The notes beneath the pieces were generated by a model. It saw nothing but the letters and a program-made list of their open reading frames with translations, was not told the origin of the DNA and did not search any database. Positions 49,628 through 61,697 of a DNA stretch of 64,000 nucleotides are shown in pieces; positions within the stretch are counted from its first letter, which is position 1, and each line of letters begins with the position of its first letter. A program made the position numbers and the translations under genes. The DNA comes from Seriola aureovittata (Eukaryota; Chordata; Actinopteri; Carangiformes; Carangidae), in assembly GCF_021018895.1 (NCBI RefSeq), contig NC_079366.1:26697270-26761269 (forward strand), in the 5' to 3' direction.

Positions 49628-52600
49628 GTCCTTTAACAGCAGCAGACACACTGGCAGACTGAAGAGGAGAAGAGAGAGGAGAAGCAGCAGTCTTAAATTT
49701 GGTCACAGAGAAGTTCATTCTCTTGAACTCCTGTCAGGTTGTTTTACGTACTTTGGACTTTCCAGTGGCTTTTGAGACAGAGCAGCCATCCTAATCCTTA
49801 TTTGTTTTTAACTGAGGGAGGATTATGTTTGGGTTTTTTGGGGGGGATTTTTCAGTGTGGTTTCTGCAACCATGTTCTGGGCCTGTCTCCTCTACATTCA
49901 CTGTTTCCTACTGTGGAGACGGTTTGGACTGGTTTTTGCTGGGCCTGCTGAGCGATGGTTAGTGGAGGTGAGGAGCAAGAGAGAAAGCAAACGAGTGAGA
50001 ATTTGCTAAATTCAGTGGAATAAATTTAGTTTGTGAATCGCAGCTCTGAATGCCATACTGTGTGCAGACTGAACTATACACTCTTAGCGAGAGCAGGAAA
50101 TGTAAGGTTTCATATTGGGTGGGGTGAGTCTCATGTCTCCCAATATTTCATAAAACCCATATTATTCCCTGCACTTTTATGAGCATATTTTGCTCTTTTA
50201 CTCCTTCTCAGTAAATAGAAAATACTTTTTCTTTCCTCTGCTGAATAAAAATGACTCTATTTGCATTAAATCCTCCTGTGTTATATGTTGAACAGCGGCC
50301 AGAGGCAGGATGTCTAAACTACCCTGAGAGAGGTGCTGAAAACAGACTTTTTAAATACCTCCTTTTCTTTTTTTTTTTTAATTTTACATCTGCACTTCAA
50401 TCATGTTTGGCTACTTTAAGCTTGTTGACTGACAAACATCAGCTCGTTTCCTTTCACACAGATAAGCCCTCAAGAGCCTCTAAACAAATGAGTGACCTCT
50501 CTCAGTTATGAGTTTTTCCTCCTCGAACAAAAGACATTTTGTCCGTCTCTATTGAATGGACTGAGTGTGATGAAATGTTTGAACTCCTCAGACTCTGCGG
50601 AGAGCACACTCGGTCGGCAGGTTGCAGGCGACTGAGGGCACAATGGTTTCACCGCGGAGACCAGACAGGCAAGGTCAGCTATGCTCCCATTGTAAGAGAC
50701 AGTCGCACACATACACACTCACACACACATCTGAGCCCTGTTGTACTTTTGCTGTCTCTTCATGTTCCATTCTAATCGCAAAGCAAAGGTAATATATATA
50801 TTAATTTTCTTTTTTTGTGTGTGTGTGTGTGACATGTATTTGTATTTGATCTGCGTCTCATTTAGCCACTTATAGCACTGCCATGACTGTGGGTCATCTG
50901 ATTAAAACTGTCTTAAAAAGTTTACACAGATGAGGACACACACCTAAGATTCTCGGCATGGAGTCGTTTTGACACACACACACACGTCTCATCATATATC
51001 TGAAAACACATTCAGAGAAAAACTTGATTACTTTTGTGCAAATTATTGTTGATTTTGAGCGCAGAGTGAGTTCAAAGCACAGTGTCTTGGACTGGAATAT
51101 ACTTTTTGCAACATATTCACGTGTATTAATGTGTGTGACGCAAAAAGTTGAAAATGAAAATATTCTGATGATATAATATAATCTTATTTTATTGGCTACT
51201 ATAACAAAATCTGTGTATTGATCTCAAATGAAAAGGTACTTAAAATATAAACTAATTGACATTTCACTGTGATGGACTATACAGTAGGTGGCTGTGACTG
51301 ATGGATTCAAACAAGCCAATCTAGAAGAGGAATAGTCCATTACGTATAATGATCTGATAAATACCTTTTCATATTTATCACATATTTTATGTAGAGCAGA
51401 AAAAAGATGTTAAAAAAAGTTCTTGGTGATGAGGAAATTTTAACAAATTCTCAATTTATATTTGCATCATAGCTAATCCAAAAAAAAAAGGTTTAGATAT
51501 AAGCCAAACTTCTCTTCTCTGAAATGTATTTTATCAAATGAGACCCGACACATACACAAACACACAAACGTCGTCCCGGGGCAGACTAATCACATTGCAT
51601 CACCCCCTCCTCCTAACACGCAGGGAGATTAGGGTTGCGTGGGATCAGCAGTGACTGTGTGAACACTGGAAAGCTCGTAGGTGGGGGATCGAATATTAAA
51701 AACTCAGCAGCGGGCTGCGTGGAGCCCGCTGAGAGGAGATATGAGAGGGTGTCAAACTGAGAGACAACCAAGGCCTCATGACGTGCCGGTGAGATTTGTG
51801 TGTGTTGTGATGGGTTGCCTGGGAGAAATCGGTGAGGAACTGTTTCAACAGGAAACAGAGCAATGAAACAGATGTGTGCATGAAAACATTATGGGTAAAT
51901 ATGGGCAGAATTTTTCGCTTATATTAGTTCAAATTTTTAAAAAACATGTATGTTTTTTATGCCTGAACTTAACCAAAACTGAGACGTGGTTGTTCCTTTA
52001 AAATTTTACCTCATTTTGAAACACAGCTGTCAAAATGTCTCTGCGTTTTAAACAATCCTCCTACTAATTATAGTTTAACCTCATCCAAGGTCGCATGTGG
52101 GTTTCTGTGTTTTTGACCTTGCATGACTTCCTCTCATTGCCCTGCTCAAGCTACAGCATCCTGCCAGCCTCATGTAAACACAGTTAAATGTCTCAAAGAG
52201 AAAAACCTCCACTGATCAGCAGCCTGTCATTTTAATTGAGCCAAACCTGCGTGATTCAGCTGTGACGGACGGTGGATGAAGCTGAAGCAGTCACGCCGGA
52301 AAAACAGAAGCGTGTTCCAACAAACAGAGGCTAAAACTAGAACTATGATGACAACCTAATCTTAAGGGACTATAGCAACGCTGTGTGGAAATCTCCCGCT
52401 GCTTCTTTGGAAGTCCAAAAACTGTTTGGAAAAGATCTAAACACAAACAAGATGGTGTTCGTGAAAACACACGCAACGCACGTCTGGGATGTTGTGATGC
52501 TCTCAGACCAAGGCAGCATCTGTGAAAGCAGTTCCTTCCCTCGTGTTCGTGCCACAGAGTCACCGGGATCTGCCCACAGTTTACAAGTACTACAAATTTA

Positions 52601-52849
52601 TTCTGTATTATCTTCTTTTCCGATCGAAAAATCTGTGTTTCATAATGTGGATAATATGAAGATTATGAATGAGTAATTTGTGGAATATAATTCAGTTTAC
52701 AGTGTATTTCCTGAATGAACTTGATGCATTGATTCTGACACGCAAACCCCTTCAAAATACAGGAGCTTAGCAACACACAATGTATGGTTCTTTATTAAAC
52801 TTTATAATGTCACACTGGTAAATCAACTCAAACTTGTGAACCTTAAGCA

Positions 52850-52886
52850 GATAGGAGTTTTTATTATAGGAGTTTTTATTATAGGA
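52850..52886. repeat. 15-bp tandem duplication
   Basis: ATAGGAGTTTTTATT occurs twice in direct succession, followed by ATAGG. Confidence 0.85.
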
Positions 52887-52927
52887 TTAAAGGGCAGAGG
52901 ATTTGAACAACTGTAATCAATTTGATC

Positions 52928-53330
52928 TAAAGGGGCAATCCGTCAATTTAGTATTGCACCTGCATTAAGTTGGGGAACTGATAAGAGACAGATTTGAAAG
53001 AGAATGATCAAAACTGACGCAGTCGAGGCCGAGATACCCTGAACCTTAAAAAAACAAAACACTTTCTAAATGTCCATTTCTTTCAAAACTCACGTCTTCA
53101 CTAACTAACTCAGGCTGTCTACATACAACGTTGAGCTTCAAGGCCTGTTTGATACAACCCTGCTGATGTAATCAGGTTTCCTTTTCTTAAACAACTTAAA
53201 AACAATAACCCTCCATAAAGCTCCTACAACAACACAGATGGGATTATACATCTTTTTTTTTCACAAGCTGAGCAGTACTTCTTGAGATATGTAAACTGAT
53301 CATGTTTCAGTTTGGTGAATGCACCTTTAA
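52928..53330. mobile_element. Probable MITE, ~400 bp
   Basis: It begins TAAAGGGGCAATCCG. The reverse complement of its right end begins TTAAAGGTGCATTCACC, an imperfect terminal inverted repeat. The internal ACTGACGCAGTCGAGGCCGA and GAGATACCCTGAACCTTAA match a fish repeat from memory. There is no coding capacity. Confidence 0.45.
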
Positions 53331-53956
53331 GCTGTAAAGTTAGTTTTGTGACAGTTTCCTTTTACTCAAACTGATACTGACATCCTGCCAGTTTCCTCCC
53401 GGGTTCCTCAGCTGAGCAACTGTAAACAAAAAGCAAGTCCTGCAAGTGTGAAGTGTGGCATTTACGTCATTGTTCTCAGTAGGCCGAGATCTCTTAATCA
53501 TCTGCCATTGTATAACAGTTAAAAGGTGTGTTATGTAAAGTTTTAATTACGCTTGGAAATAACATTATGAATAGATGGATTAGAGGACAGACTGAGAAAC
53601 AGGAGCTGGTGTTGCACAAGGCAAGCTAATCAAAACCACTGCTGCAGCTCATGAGGTGGAGTGCACTGTTCAATGTTAAAGAATATAAAACACAAAACAA
53701 ATCTGACTCATGCCTCACCATTCATTTTGTTTTACTGTTTTGCTGCTGTCTTTATTTTTGGTATGAGTCCATTATTCTTTATTTACTTTACTGTCGTTTC
53801 TGCTAATGCCCTTACTGAATGGTCACGGCCAAAAATGGCTAATTTTGCCTAGTGAAGGTTTTTCTTTACGATTCAAAAAACAATTGTAAACCATTACTTT
53901 GGTGTGATGTTATTCTGACAGAAGCAACCGGAAAAACTGACACACACAAAGGGACT

Positions 53957-54211
53957 TGTTCAGGGCGGACTGGACGCTACAGTTACTCTGTATCAGTGGA
54001 GTGGCGTTATAGTCCAGCCTGACTGGGGCTAGCTTGTTAGCACGCTAACTTCAGTAGAAGAAAAGAAGTGATTCAAACAGAGAAAGCTCCTGGTGAGTAA
54101 AACAATGAACGTTGATGCTGAACTTGCAACGCTTCTTCTACTGCTAAGTAAACAGCTGTTAATGCTAACGCTGGCTATGCAGCAATAGCAAAAAACAAGT
54201 AGCTCCTTTAA
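53957..54211 (-). mobile_element. Family A element, minus-strand copy
   Basis: Read on the minus strand from 54211: TTAAAGGAGCTACTTGTTTT, TTGCTATTGCTGCATAGCC, AGCGTTAGCATTAACAGCTG, TTTTCTTCTACTGAAGTTAG and GCTAACAAGCTAGCCCCAG. The order matches the + strand copies. The distal half is diverged and the right terminal repeat is not visible. Confidence 0.6.
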
Positions 54212-54505
54212 ACCCTATAATAGACCCCTTTTAGACCTGGTATTAACACGTGATCAGTGCCTGGATACAGTATGACAACCAACTACACACTCGATATCTT
54301 GATTCTTCTCGCATTGGGATTGGAGCTCATATGCAAAATGGGTAAGCAGAGCTGATGGACGGTGCATGTGAGGTCAAGGGAACTGATGCTGCTGTAAGAC
54401 TTCTACCTTTGTTTTTTCTTTTAGTCTTCTGTAGCTTTGTGCCAGACTTTGTTGAGAGTGCAGGAAGAGGTGGAGAGTTAGTCAGAAATCCAGTCACTAA
54501 TCACG

Positions 54506-54807
54506 GGCTACAACAGCAGAGGTCCACGTCGTGTTCCACTCCTGTCAGCCAAGACCTGAAATCTGAGGCTGCAGTGGGCTGGAAAGATGAGCCTGGTCTG
54601 ATGAATTTTGATTTCACGCTGATAGTGAGGGCTGAATTTGGCATCAAGAGCATGAATCCATGGACCATATCTGCCTTGTGTCAACAGTCCAAGCTGGTGG
54701 TGGTGGTAGTAACGGTGTGGGGAATGTTTTCTTGCCACAATTTGGGCCTTTTATACCAATCAATCAATCATGGTTTGAATGCCGCAGCTCATCTCAGTAC
54801 TAACTTC
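54506..54807 (+). pseudogene. Decayed Tc1/mariner-family transposase fragment
   Basis: Three pieces of Tc1-like transposase appear in order but in different frames: GYNSRGPRRVPLLSAKT (frame of 54506, then a stop), WSDEF...EHESMD...STVQAGGGG (frame of 54594, with stops), and VWGMFSCHNLGLL...LNAAAHLS (frame of 54355). WSDE and the glycine run before VWGMFS are hallmark blocks of Tc1-like DDE transposases. At least two frameshifts and several stops make it inactive. The N-terminal DNA-binding part and the distal catalytic region are not seen. The 166-aa open frame overlapping it is not a gene; it joins unrelated upstream sequence to one piece. Confidence 0.75.
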
Positions 54808-55358
54808 ATCGCCTTAGGACACAATCATGAATATGAATATGTATTTATATTTTGATTAGTCCATTTTAGTCCCTTTAAACTCATCAGTTAGCAAACATGA
54901 GCTCCACAACACCTTCTTTGTTATTCCATCCACGTTAGTTTAAATCAGCCAATGAGATTAATACACCGTCTGAGTAACGATCCTGGAGCTGATCTGGTTT
55001 TCTCATTGAGCGTCGCAGTCGCTCTCCCTCTCTCTCTCTGAGGTGCGAGCACACTGAGTGCTGACTGACGGCCGGAATTAAGAATGTGCAAGCTCTCTGG
55101 CAACGCTCCCTTCGGTGCCTCATAACATTTAATCAAAACCATGCCCGGCACTTGCCCCCGACTTTCCACCACCACAGCTCTTCCAGTATTCTTAAAGAGA
55201 AACCGAAGTAGTCCCTTTTTTCTTTTTTTTTTTCTTGTTGATCTTTTTTCATACAGTGGAAAGTTTACACAAAGGAGAGCCTTATCCCTGAAGCCTGCCT
55301 CTCTCTCTGCTTTCCAAATACCTGCAGGATGAAATCAAACTCCCTTTTGAAAATTGCA

Positions 55359-55597
55359 TTATAAGTCTCCCTCTCTCCTTCCTTTCCCTCTCTTTCCCTC
55401 TCTCTTTCTCTCTCTCTCTCTCTTCCCTCGGAGCTTGTCAGATCAGCCCTGCTTTCCCACTCTCCAGGAGAGGATCAGCTGCCATTCAGTGGGCGTAAGA
55501 CATCGTTGCGGGTCTTAATTAATGCACACGGAGGTTTCATGGGAGCAGACTGCGGTGATGAAGGCCCTGCCAGAGCAAATACAGGAAGTTGGAACAG
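55359..55597 (+). other. Candidate promoter and first exon of an unidentified gene
   Basis: TTATAAG at about 55359 is followed by a 60-bp CT-rich tract (55367-55427), then about 170 bp of non-repetitive sequence ending in a good donor, GGAACAG|GTAAGATAC (exon end 55597). After an in-frame TAA (55516-55518), an ATG at 55522 opens MHTEVSWEQTAVMKALPEQI and runs to the donor without a stop; a second ATG is at 55558. I do not recognise the peptide, and the exon may be noncoding. The CT tract plus CAG near 55441 could instead be an acceptor, making this an internal exon. Confidence 0.3.
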
Positions 55598-56139
55598 GTA
55601 AGATACGATTTAGATGGATGGACGGTGCATTTTTAGCGAATGACGCATGAAGCTCAAATTGTCTGGCACACATCTCCTCCGAGCCATATGGTCCAAAGTT
55701 GTGATAACACCCAGTAGAGTATATACATCTTTAAATGAACTGGCGGAGGGAAATAACTGAATACAATGAATAATAAATGTGGAGTTGATTTCTTTCATTT
55801 TGTCCTTGAACCACATGTGTCTCTGTGTGTTGTAAATTATACGTGGTCAGTTTGTTCTTGCATGAAACTGACCAATAAAATGACCGACTCTGAGCTTTTT
55901 TTGTTGTCTTGGTTTGTTGCTGTGTTTGTGGGACCTGTCATGAACCACAACAAAACCGTTGAACCTCGTTCTACCCCAGACAAACATGCTAAGACTTGTA
56001 GTGAATGGAACTTGAGCTAAAAATAAAAACATAAGAGAATGTGTGAGGATAGGTTTTATTTTGAAGGTCCTGAACTCAGACAGAGGTACTAGTCTTGAAT
56101 TATGTTAATCTGCTTTCCCTCCTCCTTGGAGTTCAGAGG

Positions 56140-56520
56140 TCAGGACCAGCTGCAGAGAAGATGAATACTGTAGCTGGAGCCAGCAGTCAGTTAGCTTAGC
56201 ACAGAGACAGCTAGCCTAAAGCTAATAAAATCAGCTTTGCGGCACCTCTAAAGGTCGATAATTAACGTGTACTATCTCTTTTGTTTAATCCATATAAAAA
56301 CTGAGAAACTGCTCCTTGGCAAAAACTATCACGTTGATTATTGAACGTCAGAGGTTACCTGAGGACAGAGACAGACTACAGTAGTTACCTCCAGTCTTTT
56401 ATGCCAAGCTAAGCAGCTGCTGACTCTAGCTAACGTTGCATTTCTATCATACAGACGAATGATAGTGGATGGATGGATGAAAGAAAAAACGTGTATTATC
56501 CAAAATGTTGAACTAATTTG
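56140..56520. mobile_element. Family B non-autonomous element
   Basis: Contains CCAGCAGTCAGTTAGCTTAG, AGCACAGAGACAGCTAGCCT, GGCACCTCTAAAGG, TTTGTTTAATCCATATAAAA, CAGCTGCTGACTCTAGCTAA and a terminal CCAAAATGTTGAACTAATTTG. This is the block order of a widespread fish MITE I recognise from memory. There is no open frame of transposase type. The left terminus is eroded. Confidence 0.6.
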
Positions 56521-56741
56521 AACTCACTCTGTCGCCGTCTGACAATCAGAGAAAAATAGGAAAACTGGACTATTGTTCCATAGAAGAGAAAAGACCACAA
56601 ATATGTAGACAGCACTTTTTTTACTCCAAGTAAGCTTTTCTTTTAATGTAGTTGTATGCCAGTAGGACTGATGAAGACCCACATCTGAATGATGCATGTG
56701 GAATTTAGTGGGAGCCAGTGTCCCAGCAATGTTATTATTCT

Positions 56742-56746
<5 letters not shown>

Positions 56747-56788
<42 letters not shown>
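56747..56788. repeat. (TA)n microsatellite
   Basis: About 20 TA units, ending TATTTATATTTA. Such palindromic arrays can extrude cruciforms. Confidence 0.9.
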
Positions 56789-56793
<5 letters not shown>

Positions 56794-57903
56794 TTAGTTC
56801 ATGGTTCGGACAGATGTAGGAGAACAAAACAGAACAAGTTAAAAGGTGTAAATGTGTGCAAACCCGGTAAAAAGTGAAACATAGAAGCAGCTAAAACCTA
56901 CTGGAAACTTTCCTTGGATTAATAAAATTAAATGAGAGTGCAGTGAACAGTATTATCGATGGAGTGAAGCACTTTTCCACCGAGTATTCCTGCTGTACAT
57001 ATAAGGTGTAAAGCATGATGGATTTACTGCATCCCTGCTCAGTGATCCAAGCCTCCTGTCCTAATTTGTTCCTCTGAATGAAGGTTTTATTCAGAGATGA
57101 CGAAACTATTCCTGGGTCTGTAGCCTATTCCTGTTAAATTTATACCCCATAATCTAAAACTCATACTTCTGTTTCCTTTAAGTTCATATCCATAAGTCTT
57201 TCATGACTTCTTTGGGCCGGGGCGTTTTTCCCAGCAGGACTTTTTCCCTCCTATTCAAGCATGGAGGACTTCCTGTAATTCATGTTAAGGCTATACAAAA
57301 AGAAGCTTTAAGGAAGACAGGGGAGAAAATTTCAGCCATGGGCTTTGAATATGAGTTTATGTGTGCATGTGCATTTTTTACTGTATACATAAACAGCTCT
57401 CGCCACTGTCGGAGCCTGAGGGACGAGACATCATCTGTCTGTGATTTAAACTGAGAGAGAGAGGACAGTCACGGGAACAAAAATGAGAAAGAAGCTGAAA
57501 ACAAGAAGTTGCTAAGCTGAGAAACTGGCCTTTTTCTTTATTTATGGATCAGCTGTGAGATTTCCATGACCAGTTTAAAAAAGTATATGACTACTACTAT
57601 TAAATACTCAAAAGTTACTCAGCCCAACTTAAGCAAGGGCATTAACATTAAGCATAACCTCAACATTTTTTTATTTTTTTTTATTTTGTTAATGAGAAAT
57701 TATGATTTTTCCATTAGTTTGATAGGGAGAGGAGCTTTAAATACTACAATACCCATGAGTCTCAGCCAACACTGCTTTAGGTCAGAGGCCAGTCAGTAGT
57801 TGACTTTTCCCTCTAAGGCTGGGGCCTCTTTAACTACATTCGCAACTAAAGATCATGTTGGACGGGCACTAAACGAACTGGACTTTTACCTTTTACTCGT
57901 GTG

Positions 57904-57905
<2 letters not shown>

Positions 57906-57955
<50 letters not shown>

Positions 57956-57980
57956 AGAGAGAGAGAGAGAGAGAGAGAGA
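57906..57980. repeat. (TG)n followed by (GA)n
   Basis: A TG array of about 23 units adjoins a GA array of about 13 units through TATGA. Confidence 0.95.
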
Positions 57981-58147
57981 CGAACGCCCTTGTCTTGTTT
58001 GCCCAGCATTGATTACAGAGCTGTGGATCAATTTCAATCTCAGAGACGGAGTCAAGTCTCCCAGTCAACCCTGTGAAGATAAACAGTCAGGTCAAGACGT
58101 CACATGACCCTGACAACCTGAATCAGACAGGAAGGGTGACAGACCAC

Positions 58148-58165
58148 CCCCCCCCCCCACCCCCA
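58148..58165. repeat. C-rich homopolymer run
   Basis: An uninterrupted C run of about 13 bases followed by ACCCCC. Confidence 0.85.
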
Positions 58166-59005
58166 TTTCCCACCACCACAGCCTTTCCCATTGGAGCCTC
58201 TGTGTATAGAATATAATATATATATATAACATTTATATCCAGACCTGTGTGGCTTCTGTATGTGCAGAAAACAGTACGAAACATATGTGAACAAAGTTCC
58301 CTCTGCAAAAAGTTTCACAGTCTTTGCTGTGCTGAGTAAAGTAAAGCAAACAACATCTTTTGATAAAGTCGTCGAGATAAGACTGGAAGCTTTTTTTTGT
58401 GTGTGTGAAATTATCGTTTCCTGGTCAAGAATGAACTTTTACTTTATTGCTGTTATGGCCTTTCAAAGTTCGACTTTTTTACAACCAGTAACAAGCACCA
58501 AATATTTAATTAAAGTACCAGTGATAATCACAATTCCACATTTGATTAACAGCATCATCTGACCTTTAGTATGACCCATACAAGCTCAATAGTGTTTTGT
58601 TTTAAGATATGAATGGAAACACTGCACCACAGTCCAATTTTCCAAATTCCATAAAAATCTTCTCCGATATTACGTCTAAGCTAAAGCAAAAAACACTGTT
58701 ATTGATCAGAGTACCAGGCTAATCAATGTTATGCAGCACTGCCTTACTTCAGCAATTTTAGTCGCTTAAATTTGAGATTTGACCTAAAGTATCACATGTA
58801 ATAAGAATGATAGAAATGGGTGACAATCAGTTCTACTACTTTGTGAAATACACGTAGTTGTCACCCATCTGTGTATTATATATAAGGAAGACTGACTCAG
58901 GGAACGTAGCAAGAAGAGTCCAGTTAAAGGTTTTACTACAAACAAACAATTCATTTACGACCAAAGGCAACACAAATGAGTGGAAATCCCCATCAGTTTA
59001 TCCAT

Positions 59006-59006
<1 letters not shown>

Positions 59007-59055
<49 letters not shown>
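59007..59055. repeat. (GT)n microsatellite
   Basis: About 24 pure GT units. Confidence 0.95.
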
Positions 59056-59059
<4 letters not shown>

Positions 59060-59769
59060 GGAGGTGTTGTTTGTGGAGAAGCAAAAGATGATGATACAAA
59101 GTGGATGTCAGCAGATGGAAGAGCGATCGAGTGAGCACATGTGCAAGTGCAGTGGTGAAGTCACAGCCGCAACAGAGACCGAGGGGACTTCTTGTCTCCC
59201 TCCTTTCCCATCCGCCCATCTGTGGGCTGCTGTTTCTTTTCACCCTCTTTTCTCCTATGTATGGTAATTGATGATTGCAGCCTACAAGCCCAGTTTTATT
59301 GCCCATATCTGGTGGAAAGAAAAAAGCTGTGACACAAATCATGTGATTCAAACACCCGATAGGAAAAGAAATTCCACAGTTTGACACGTTAAGATGCTCA
59401 AGTGTTACTTTCCCTCACAGTAATGCTCCGCTCCTGCCTCCCACCGCGCCGGTATCCATGTGACTTCCTATATATCATCGCTCCGAGCAAGGGCTGACAA
59501 CAACAGTGGCTCTATGCTTGTTACTCGCTTGAGAAAAACTCACAAGTGTTGAGTAATTGAGAGTCTTTCTTGTTTCATCTGAGTAAGCTTACACTGATAT
59601 TATCTATTTGATTGACGACAACTTGTTGATATTTTCTGATCATCCCCAGCAAATGTTGGTTTAGTGCCATGATATTGATGTGGAGGGCGATAGCTGTGGT
59701 GCCTGGAATTAGCCCTGCATAGTTTCCAAAAGAAATCAGACAATATTCCTCAGTTTTGTAATGACTACA

Positions 59770-59987
59770 GACTACGGCCAATTCAGGCACCAAACCCAAC
59801 TTGTTTTCTGCTCCCTAGGATGGAGACATCCATGTTGGTCACACCCGGCGATTTCCTCCAATACACCGTTATGCCATTAGGGTTGCACAACGCCCCCGCT
59901 ATGTTCCAGTGCCTCATGCATAACATGTTAGCTGGAGTGAAAAATTGCAAGAAGCATACTACTCTTCCACATGGTCCAGGCATTTAA
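59770..59987 (+). pseudogene. Ty3/Gypsy-type reverse transcriptase remnant
   Basis: From 59838 one frame reads VTPGDFLQYTVMPLGLHNAP and continues AMFQCLM, the conserved palm segment of Ty3/Gypsy reverse transcriptases (typically YxVMPFGLxNAPATFQ). The substitutions L for F and H for T/R are degenerate. The frame ends at TAA 59985 before the catalytic YLDD block, which is absent. Upstream similarity (59770-59835) is broken by stops and frame changes. It is a short dead fragment; no LTRs, primer-binding site or integrase were seen within several kb. Confidence 0.75.
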
Positions 59988-61284
59988 AAAACACTGTCCC
60001 TCATTTTCTGCCGTTTCCCTGAGTCCTCTCTTACCTTAAAGACCAACGAGTTTTTTTCAAATTGAAGGATAAAAGTAATTGAATATAATATATATGAGCC
60101 TGTGAGGGTGTGAAAGCAGAGGCCACAGGGTTAGGGACAGGAAAAAAAAATAAAGGTTACTATTTATTGGTTGCTGTTAATACCAAAGACTCCCACTGCT
60201 GTCAGTCCTGTCACGCCTCATCTGCAACTCAGAATGTTACTTTACTGCGGTGAGACTCTAACTCGCTCTCCTTCCCACACACAGGAGGTCACAGGTCTCT
60301 CTCTCTCTCTCTCTGTCTCTCTCCCTCAAACACAAACACACATCGAAAACACTTCCATCAACAGCTTATTGATTCTTATTGAAAATTTTTTTTTTTTTCC
60401 TTACTTTCATTGAAACGGAAAGAGCCGGCCCTTAAAACCACACCTTCCTGTTAAACATCTACCTCTGCCAGGAACTGAAGCCAAATCAATGACAAGCTCA
60501 CGTATTGCCTCTGTAAACTGACCAGAAAAACTGGTCTTAATGCAATGTTGATTTACTAGAAACTGGACTGTATTGTTTTTGCATGGTTGGCAGAGCACCA
60601 CGCACAACTGTCAACACATGTTAAAACGTTAACAACTATCACAGCTGAGCAACAAGTTCAGTCCAACATTCATGAGCCGAAAAAGATTCCCATTATTATA
60701 AATCTGGTCTTTTCTCATGCAAGGGACTGCACTGACAACATGGCTTCCATCATATTAATAAATGATAGCGTGATTTCAGATGGGTACGGGTATTAATATG
60801 CATGAAACAAATACAGGCTGTTTCTACCACATCACCAAAATTCACATTTTTTGACCAATAACAGTAAGAAAAGCATGAATTTGCATTTTTATAGGTGTCA
60901 GAAAGAAAGAAAAAAAAATTAGTTCCTATAACACTGCATGAGTCGAAGATCAAACCCACGACATTAAGGACAAAGTTTGCCAAAAAGCTGCACCACCACA
61001 CAAAGATTTTATGATGGGAAAACACAACACAACAGTGTATTTGATCTGTGGAAGCAACATCTGATTCCTCAGTGGTGTGTTTCTGTCACATCAATGGCAT
61101 ATTAGTTTGCAAGTTAATATAGATTCTTAATATCTAATATCACGGTAGCAAAACTGTTTCTGTAGTCATGCTAGTGGTGCGGTTAAAGTGATGGCGGTCA
61201 GCTGGTCCACCCCTTCAGACCAGTCTGAACTTGACTTCAGATCTAATGCCACCATGTGGTCGACATTTTTTAATTAAATTGAAG

Positions 61285-61490
61285 AATAAACTACTGGATG
61301 AATCGCAAACAAATGTTGAACATACATTCATGCTCTGCTCAAGATGAACTGTAATAGCTTTTTGGGGGAACATTATACCCGCTAAACATCAGGCATCATC
61401 ATTGTGAGCATGCTTGTGTGCTAAGGCTAGCATTTAGCTCAAACCACCACTGTGCAACCTCAGAGCCGCTAGCATGGCTGGAGCCTAGGG
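61285..61490 (+). mobile_element. Dispersed repeat fragment, family C
   Basis: Contains AACTACTGGATGAATCG, CATTCATGCTCTGCTC, AGATGAACTGTAATAGCTTT, ACATTATACCCGCTAAACAT, CATTGTGAGCATGC, GCTAGCATTTAGCTCAAA and CCGCTAGCATGGCTGGAG. I recognise this block order as a very common fish repeat. It shares the CTATT.G(A)T and (A)AGATGAA words with the tandem units at 13.25-13.63 kb. Confidence 0.55.
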
Positions 61491-61537
61491 ATGCTCCGAT
61501 TGATCGGCCGATTTTCATTAAAAATATATATAATATA
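61491..61537. mobile_element. Terminal fragment of an older repeat, split by a SINE
   Basis: GGGATGCTCCGATTGATCGG followed by CCGATTTTCATTA resembles the start of a fish DNA-transposon-derived repeat. It is interrupted at 61538 by the SINE. What continues beyond 61712 is not clearly the same element. Confidence 0.35.
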
Positions 61538-61697
61538 GGGGCGTCGTGTGGTGTAGTGGTCTAAGCAGGCGCCCCATGTGTAGAGCAGTTGGCCCCGGTT
61601 CGAGTCCCGCATCAGACGGCCTCATTCCCCCTCTCTCTGCCTCCCCACCTCCTGTCTCTCTCCACCATCCTGTCCAATAAAGGCACAAAAGCCCCAA
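61538..61697 (+). mobile_element. tRNA-derived SINE, full-length-looking copy
   Basis: The head GGGGCGTCGTGTGGTGTAGT and A-box region TGGTGTAGTGGTCTAAGC are followed by the B-box GGTTCGAGTCCCGC. The body ATTCCCCCTCTCTCTGCCTC and CCTGTCTCTCTCCACCATCC leads to the tail TGTCCAATAAAGGCACAAAA and GCCCCAAAAA. It is flanked by AATATATATAATATA-type sequence on both sides (61523-61537 and about 61700-61717), a probable target duplication of about 14-17 bp. That fits LINE-mediated insertion. The tail and body match a well-known percomorph-type SINE from memory. The flanks being nearly intact suggests a fairly recent insertion. Confidence 0.8.

Noticed and set aside
54355..54855. 166-codon + strand open frame as a possible gene
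   Set aside because: Its middle and end match one frame of a decayed Tc1-like transposase, with the rest of that transposase in the other two frames. The N-terminal part is unrelated filler.
61538..61697. Possible true tRNA gene (A-box and B-box present)
   Set aside because: The segment continues into a SINE body and A-rich tail with flanking target duplication, and no cloverleaf with a matched acceptor stem is apparent.
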